Shown here one piece after another: positions 50,437 through 55,041 of a stretch of DNA of 55,041 nucleotides. Every line of letters begins with the position of its first letter. Within the stretch, counting starts at the first letter, position 1. The position numbers and the translations under genes are program-made. The notes beneath the pieces were generated by a model. That model was not told the origin of the DNA and ran no database searches. It saw only the letters and a list, made by a program, of their open reading frames with translations. This DNA comes from an uncultured Clostridia bacterium (GTDB lineage Bacteria; Bacillota; Clostridia; Oscillospirales; CAG-382), in contig CANRIX010000015.1 in NCBI GenBank assembly GCA_947630765.1, positions 1-55,041 of the forward strand, read 5' to 3'.

Positions 50437-51608
50437 CACCGTTGGAACGCAAACTCGATCTGCTGCGGGAAGCCTGCAAGACCCGCAAGGCACGGATCCT
50501 TATCGTCGGGCTCGGGAGCGTCGGACACTACCTGCTCGATTATCTGCTTTCGGACGCGGACGAGGGCGTCGAACTCGCCGTCGCCGGGCGAAACCCGGAA
50601 AAACTGGCGTCCGACGTGAACATTCTGCGGGTCGCGACGTCCATTCGCGGGCGTTACCGCGCCCCGGTCCGCATTTTCGACACAGTCGATCTGGACGACG
50701 TTCCGTCCGTCGCGTCGGTGCTTTCGGCGTGGAAGCCGGACCTGATCGTCAACAGCAGCCGTGCCTATGCCGGGCTGAAGTACGGCAGTATCTCGTGGAA
50801 GAACGTCCGCGCCTACGGCATCTGGGCGCCGCTTTCGGTCAAGTATGTGCGCAACCTCATGCGGGCGTGCGAATCGGCGGGCTCGGACGCGATCGTCGTC
50901 AATACGTCCTATTCCGACGCGATCCTCCCGTGGCTGAAGTCCGCGGGGCTTCCGTGCCCGGATTTCGGCAGCGGCAACCTCAACCACCTCGTCTACCGCT
51001 TCAAGCTCGCCGCCGGAGAACTGCTCGGGATCCCCGATCCGTACAACATCGACGTGACCTTCGCCGCCTCCCACTTCCACGACGTCTGCATCAGCAAGGA
51101 GGGGCAGTCGGAGGGGCAGACGCTGCTGCTGGAACTGCGCTACCGCGGGGAAGTCCTGCCGGTCCCGCAGAGCGAGCTGTTTGCCCGCTGCGCCATCCCC
51201 ATGCCGGTCGACGCGAAGCGGAACATGATGAACGCGTCGAGCGACTACGAGATCCTGCGCGCCTGTCTCGCCGTCGCGCGGGGGCGGGAGGTGCGCAAAC
51301 TGCATATCCCCGGCGCGTTCGGCGAGATCGGCGGATACCCGGTCCTGCTCGACGGGCGGGAGGCGCATATCCATGCGAAAATTCTGGAAAAGCCGTTTTC
51401 GCTCGCGGAAATGCGGCGGAAGAACCGCGAATCCATCTACCTCGACGGGATCGAGCGGATCGAGGACGGGGTTCTGACCTACACCGACGAACTGCTCGCA
51501 AAGTGCCGGACCGCATTCGGCGCGGACCTGCCCAAGCACGTCCCGTTCGACCGCATCGACGAAACGGCGGACTTTCTCGTCCGCGAGATCATCGAAAAAT
51601 TCCGCTGA
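50433..51608 (+). CDS. NAD(P)-binding Rossmann protein of unknown function
   Basis: 391 residues. The N-terminal dinucleotide fold is clear: ILIVGLGSVGHYLLDYLL (about 22-39), then AVAGRNPEKL with the residue that selects the cofactor, and DLIVNSSRAYAG. The rest (NLNHLVYRFKLAAGELLGIP, TFAASHFHDVCIS) is not a family I recognise; overall plan recalls saccharopine- or malate-dehydrogenase-like proteins. As the only other redox enzyme in the phosphonate operon it could act on the aldehyde product or on a linked sugar. Confidence 0.65.
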   Translation: MTPLERKLDLLREACKTRKARILIVGLGSVGHYLLDYLLSDADEGVELAVAGRNPEKLASDVNILRVATSIRGRYRAPVRIFDTVDLDDVPSVASVLSAWKPDLIVNSSRAYAGLKYGSISWKNVRAYGIWAPLSVKYVRNLMRACESAGSDAIVVNTSYSDAILPWLKSAGLPCPDFGSGNLNHLVYRFKLAAGELLGIPDPYNIDVTFAASHFHDVCISKEGQSEGQTLLLELRYRGEVLPVPQSELFARCAIPMPVDAKRNMMNASSDYEILRACLAVARGREVRKLHIPGAFGEIGGYPVLLDGREAHIHAKILEKPFSLAEMRRKNRESIYLDGIERIEDGVLTYTDELLAKCRTAFGADLPKHVPFDRIDETADFLVREIIEKFR

Positions 51609-51642
51609 GCGCGAAAAACGCAAAAGGAGAGGGGGAATTCCC

Positions 51643-52938
51643 GTGAAAACCGTTTACGCCTGCTTCTGCACGGACGTGATCCACGAGGGGCATTTGAATA
51701 TCGTCGAACAGGCCCATCGCTACGGCAAGGTCGTCGTCGGGGCGCTTTCGGACGAAGCGCTGATCCGCTTCAACCGCTTCCCGACCCGGTCGCTCGAGGA
51801 GCGTATGCGGCTGTACGGCGAGATCGACGGGGTGGAGGAGGTCGTCGTGCAGAACGACATGCTGTATGGCGACGTCATTCCGACCCTGCGCCCGGACTAT
51901 GTGATCCACGGCGACAACTGGCTGACCGGCCCGATGGCGGGCATCCGCGCGAGCGTCGAATCCCTGCTGTCCGCCTACGGCGGGCAGATTCTGGATATTC
52001 CGTACACCCGGACCGAGGCCGTCCGCGCGGTAGATACCCAGCTGAAGGAAAAACTCGCCATGCCGGAGTACCGCCGCAAGCGGCTTCGCCAACTGATCCG
52101 CATCTGCCCGGTCGTCAAGGCGATCGAGGCGCACAGCGGGCTGACCGGGCTGATCGCCGAAAAGACCGTCGTCGAGCACAATGGCCGTCTGGACCAGTTC
52201 GACGCGATGTGGCTGAGCTCGCTTTGCGATTCGACGGCGAAGGGGAAGCCGGACATCGAACTGGTGGACCTGACCTCCCGCCTGCGCACGATCGACGACA
52301 TCATGGAGGTCACGACCAAGCCGATTATCCTCGACGGCGACACCGGCGGACTGCCCGAACATTTCGTCTACAACGTCCGCACGCTGGAGCGAATGGGGGT
52401 CAGCGCGGTCATCATCGAGGACAAGGTGGGGCTGAAAAAGAACAGCCTGTTCGGCACGGAGGTCGAACAGGAGCAGGCGCCCATCGAGGATTTCTGCGCC
52501 AAGATCGCGGCGGGCAAGCACGCCCAGCTGACCGAGGACTTCATGATCATCGCCCGGATCGAAAGCCTGATCCTCGAAAAGGGCATGGAGGACGCGCTGA
52601 CGCGCGCGGCGGCGTTCGTCGGCGCGGGGGCGGACGGCATCATGATTCACAGCCGCCGGAAGGACCCGGCGGAAATCCTCGAATTCTGCGACCGCTTCCG
52701 CGAAACGGACGCGCACACCCCCATCGTCGTCGTGCCGTCCTCGTTCAACAGCGTCACGGAGGAGGAGCTGGCGGATCACGGGGTCAACATCGTCATCTAC
52801 GCCAACCAACTCACGCGAAGCGCCTTCCCGGCGATGCAGCGCACGGCGGAGGACATTCTGCGCTACCACCGCGCCAAAGAAGTCGACGACCGGCTGTTGC
52901 CGATCAAGGACATCATCACCCTTATCCACGAACTCTGA
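51643..52938 (+). CDS. aepX: Phosphoenolpyruvate mutase with N-terminal cytidylyltransferase domain
   Basis: 431 residues. Residues 1-~130 are an HxGH-type cytidylyltransferase domain (HEGHLNIVEQA, VIHGDNW; the usual ISTTxI is not evident). Residues ~145-431 are PEP mutase: DAMWLSSLCDSTAKGKPDIE, LDGDTGG, the diagnostic EDKVGLKKNSL, IARIESLI and DGIMIHSR. PEP mutase rearranges PEP to phosphonopyruvate, forming the C-P bond, the entry to nearly all natural phosphonates. Start ATG 51646 or GTG 51643 (GTGAAAACC); GAGAGGGGG upstream fits 51643. Phosphonopyruvate decarboxylase follows after 16 bp. Confidence 0.93.
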   Translation: MKTVYACFCTDVIHEGHLNIVEQAHRYGKVVVGALSDEALIRFNRFPTRSLEERMRLYGEIDGVEEVVVQNDMLYGDVIPTLRPDYVIHGDNWLTGPMAGIRASVESLLSAYGGQILDIPYTRTEAVRAVDTQLKEKLAMPEYRRKRLRQLIRICPVVKAIEAHSGLTGLIAEKTVVEHNGRLDQFDAMWLSSLCDSTAKGKPDIELVDLTSRLRTIDDIMEVTTKPIILDGDTGGLPEHFVYNVRTLERMGVSAVIIEDKVGLKKNSLFGTEVEQEQAPIEDFCAKIAAGKHAQLTEDFMIIARIESLILEKGMEDALTRAAAFVGAGADGIMIHSRRKDPAEILEFCDRFRETDAHTPIVVVPSSFNSVTEEELADHGVNIVIYANQLTRSAFPAMQRTAEDILRYHRAKEVDDRLLPIKDIITLIHEL

Positions 52939-52954
52939 CGGGGGAGGAACTGCC

Positions 52955-54073
52955 ATGCAAGTTACCGATTTCCTACAGATTGTGGGAGCGGGATTCTATA
53001 CCGGCGTGCCGGATTCCCTGCTTCGCCCGCTCTGCGATCACCTGCTGGATGCCTACGGGGAGGACCCTCGGTGGCACCTGATCGCTGCGAACGAGGGAAA
53101 CTGCGTCGCGCTCGCCGCCGGTTACCACTTTGCGACCGGCAAGGTCCCGTTGGTCTACCTGCAAAACAGCGGGGAGGGGAACGCGGTCAATCCGCTCGCC
53201 TCCCTGCTGAACGGGGCCGTCTATGCCGTGCCGTGCGTGTTCGTCGTCGGCTGGCGGGGGGAGCCGGGCGTGCCGGACGAGCCGCAGCACCGTTTTCAGG
53301 GGAAAGTGACGGTCCGCCTGCTCGAAACGCTGGACGTTTCCTGTTTCGTCGTCGGGAAGGAAACGACCGTGGAGCAACTGCGGCAGGCGATGGACGGCTT
53401 TCGGAAACTGCTTGCGGCGGGAAAACAGGTCGCTTTCGTCGTGCGCAAGGGTGCGCTGACCTACGACGGACGCAGGGTCTACCGCAACGGCTATTCCCTG
53501 ACGCGGGAGGAGGCAATCCGCCGCCTGCTCGCCGTCAGCGGGGAGGACGCGGTCGTCTGCACGACCGGGAAGGCGTCCCGCGAGCTGTTTGAACTGCGCG
53601 AAGCGGCGAACGTCGGGCACGGGCGGGACTTTTTGACCGTCGGGTCGATGGGGCACAGCTCGTCGATCGCGCTCGGCGCGGCCCTGCAGAAGCCGGAAAA
53701 AAAGTTCTGGTGCCTCGACGGGGACGGGGCGCTGCTGATGCACATGGGCGCGCTCGCGGTCATCGGGAGCGTGAAACCGCAGAATCTGGTCCACGTCCTG
53801 CTCAACAACAACGCCCACGAGAGCGTCGGCGGCATGCCGACGGCGGCGGGAAGCGTCGACCTGCCCGCGGTCGCGAAGGCGTGCGGCTATCCGCGCGTCC
53901 TGACGGCGCGGACGGCGGCGGAACTGGAAACCGCCCTGCGCGAGGCGAAGGAGAGCCGCGAACTGACCTTCCTCGAGATCAAATGCGCCATCGGCGCCCG
54001 CGCGGACCTCGGTCGCCCGACGACCAGCGCCATCGAAAACAAGAACGCGTTCATGTCCTTCCTGAACGGGTAA
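52955..54073 (+). CDS. aepY: Phosphonopyruvate decarboxylase
   Basis: 372-residue ThDP enzyme that pulls the unfavourable PEP mutase step by decarboxylating phosphonopyruvate to phosphonoacetaldehyde. N-terminal part: GVPDSLLRPLCDHLL, NEGNCVALAAGYH (conserved Glu), YLQNSGEGNAVNPL. C-terminal ThDP motif: GDGALLMHMGALAVIG to NNNAHESVGG. Length is normal. It is the last gene before an abrupt AT-rich stretch; a third pathway enzyme such as an AEP aminotransferase, usually next, is not in the window. Confidence 0.95.
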   Translation: MQVTDFLQIVGAGFYTGVPDSLLRPLCDHLLDAYGEDPRWHLIAANEGNCVALAAGYHFATGKVPLVYLQNSGEGNAVNPLASLLNGAVYAVPCVFVVGWRGEPGVPDEPQHRFQGKVTVRLLETLDVSCFVVGKETTVEQLRQAMDGFRKLLAAGKQVAFVVRKGALTYDGRRVYRNGYSLTREEAIRRLLAVSGEDAVVCTTGKASRELFELREAANVGHGRDFLTVGSMGHSSSIALGAALQKPEKKFWCLDGDGALLMHMGALAVIGSVKPQNLVHVLLNNNAHESVGGMPTAAGSVDLPAVAKACGYPRVLTARTAAELETALREAKESRELTFLEIKCAIGARADLGRPTTSAIENKNAFMSFLNG

Positions 54074-54490
54074 CACGGAACGCGAAAAATCTCAGTACTG
54101 AATTTCTGATTTAATCCCCATCAAGCCGAGACTAAAAAAGCAAAAAAGATTTCAAGATTCACAATGGAGGTTACGTATATTTAAGGATAGGACTCGCAAA
54201 CAAAAGATACTAACAATAGGTGCCAACATGTATCATTTATATTTTGCGACAATCCTTTGATCTGGGAAATATATATGGAAGATAATATATATCTTCAGAT
54301 TAGGTATCTAACAAATGATGCGAATGATTGATGCAGACAACTTGGCTTCCATACTCTGTGAGATTTTGAAATAGAAATAAATTCAGAAGTTTCCTTTGTA
54401 TATTTAATATGTTATTTACTATGTTCTGGAAACAGGAAAATTCCACCATCAGTTGGTTGAATCGCAAATGAGATGGAAGCTACGATTTGC
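54074..54490. other. AT-rich gene-free tract after the phosphonate operon
   Basis: About 400 bp whose composition falls from about two-thirds GC to roughly one-third GC within a few dozen bases of the aepY stop. No open frame of useful length or RNA structure was recognised. It looks like foreign or eroded DNA delivered with the neighbouring IS200-type remnant. Confidence 0.5.
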
Positions 54491-54492
54491 AA

Positions 54493-54520
54493 AAAACCTC
54501 GCGGCAAACCGCGAGGTTTT
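54493..54520 (+). terminator. Perfect 12-bp hairpin terminator
   Basis: AAAACCTCGCGG (54493-54504) with CCGCGAGGTTTT (54509-54520), loop CAAA; it works on both strands. It separates the AT-rich tract from the hairpin array. Confidence 0.7.
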
Positions 54521-54618
54521 GCTAAGTATAGGGTTTCCGCAAAGCCGTAAGACTTTTTGGGGAGAAAGGAGGAGCAAGTGAGTAAGCGAATAATGCTTTT
54601 TACCGCAGTCAGTCAAGA

Positions 54619-54740
54619 CCACCGGTAAACCGGTGGCTTGCACAGCCCCTAAAAGGGGCTCATACAGGCATAGCCCCTGAAAGGGGCACTGAAAGCTTGA
54701 CACCGCATTACCATTTCGGGCAGCCGCTCACGTGCGGCTG
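54619..54740. repeat. Array of four short hairpins next to the IS200-type remnant
   Basis: CCACCGG-TAAA-CCGGTGG (54619-54636); AGCCCCT-AAA-AGGGGCT (54644-54660); GCCCC/GGGGC (54673-54677 with 54683-54687); CAGCCGC-TCACGT-GCGGCTG (54721-54740). The last lies 12 bp beyond the transposase stop, where IS200-type elements carry the end hairpin recognised by TnpA; the others may be copies or a linked structured RNA. Confidence 0.6.
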
Positions 54741-54752
54741 TCCACTTTTTGC

Positions 54753-55041
54753 CTAACTGTTCTTGCTACCCGTGAACGGGTCGGTGTACTCCTTGATACT
54801 TGCCTGATCTTGCGCGTAATCTTCTTCCAACTGATTTCGGATGTACTCCGCAATCATTTTGCGGTTTTGTCCTACCGTATCAACGAAATATCCTCTGCAC
54901 CAGAAATTCCTGCTCCCGTACTTGTATTTCAAATTGGCGTGTCGGTCGAAGATCATCAGGCTGCTTTTTGTAGGTTTGTCAATGATGTGTTACAAAGTCA
55001 GGAAAAGAAAAGAGGACATCTTTAGGAGAGAACCAGTTAAG
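54753..55041 (-). pseudogene. tnpA: IS200-family transposase TnpA, 3' remnant
   Basis: On the minus strand the frame KSSLMIFDRHANLKYKYG, then FWCRGYFVDTVGQN, MIAEYIRNQLEED and YTDPFTGSKNS matches the C-terminal part of Y1-type (HUH) transposases, including the catalytic Tyr in AEYIRNQ. Upstream in the same frame there is a stop at 54992-54990, and the sequence between it and KSSLM does not match the family, so the gene is interrupted or frameshifted. The N-terminus with the HUH motif would lie beyond the window. Confidence 0.8.

Overview
The window is about 55 kb of a GC-rich (roughly two-thirds GC by eye) Firmicutes chromosome, most likely an anaerobic Clostridia member of the Oscillospiraceae/Christensenellales kind. 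Pointers are the gene set and order (tig-clpX, pth-mfd, xseB-ispA-dxs-tlyA-argR-recN), strong sigma-A promoters (TTGACA, 17 bp, TATACT), a class B sortase, a YtrA-type GntR regulator with its ABC transporter, and an OLE RNA locus. No tRNA, rRNA or CRISPR array was seen.

Layout. (1) 1-4056: the right end of a decaying, lower-GC integrative/mobilizable element. It holds the C-terminus of a relaxase with a second gene nested inside it, a small TnpW-like protein, a large serine recombinase broken by a frameshift next to its catalytic serine, and a frameshifted ASCH-domain gene. (2) 4057-17035, plus strand: pth-mfd, a PrsA-like foldase lipoprotein, tig-clpX-nucleotidyltransferase-glyA, and clpP on its own promoter; a class B sortase gene lies opposite. 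(3) 17180-22475, minus strand: an autoregulated gntR-permease-ATPase-permease operon with a visible operator. (4) 22677-28903, plus strand: a secreted CotH protein with a dockerin-like tail, then a uridine-kinase-like gene translationally coupled to a two-subunit ABC exporter. (5) 28960-40226, minus strand: a lipoprotein gene, then one long array dacF-rluB-xseB-ispA-[OLE RNA]-oapA-dxs-tlyA-argR-recN, combining isoprenoid supply, wall maturation, rRNA modification, arginine control and recombination. The roughly 600-nt gene-free stretch between ispA and oapA sits exactly where OLE RNA is found in other Firmicutes. (6) 40460-47678: galE, an uncharacterised phospholipase C-like protein, an AAA ATPase-CYTH fusion, pepF, an apparent dead ABC-type ATPase, and a secreted beta-helix carbohydrate-binding lipoprotein. 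(7) 47973-54073, plus strand: a six-gene operon with phosphoenolpyruvate mutase and phosphonopyruvate decarboxylase, i.e. synthesis of a phosphonate (C-P bond) compound, with two nucleotidyltransferase activities and two NAD(P)-binding enzymes but no aminotransferase in the window. (8) 54074-55041: a sharp drop to AT-rich DNA, a row of hairpins and the 3' end of a broken IS200-type transposase gene.

Unexplained by ordinary annotation: a dispersed repeat of about 200-250 bp in three copies (10060-10308, 24366-24575, 30838-31033). Each copy lies directly after a stop codon in the same orientation relative to that gene, keeps hairpins whose arms co-vary, and ends in a terminator-like hairpin plus T-run. 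It behaves like a mobile 3'-UTR/terminator element and looks like the most novel item here; the OLE RNA and the phosphonate operon are the other highlights.
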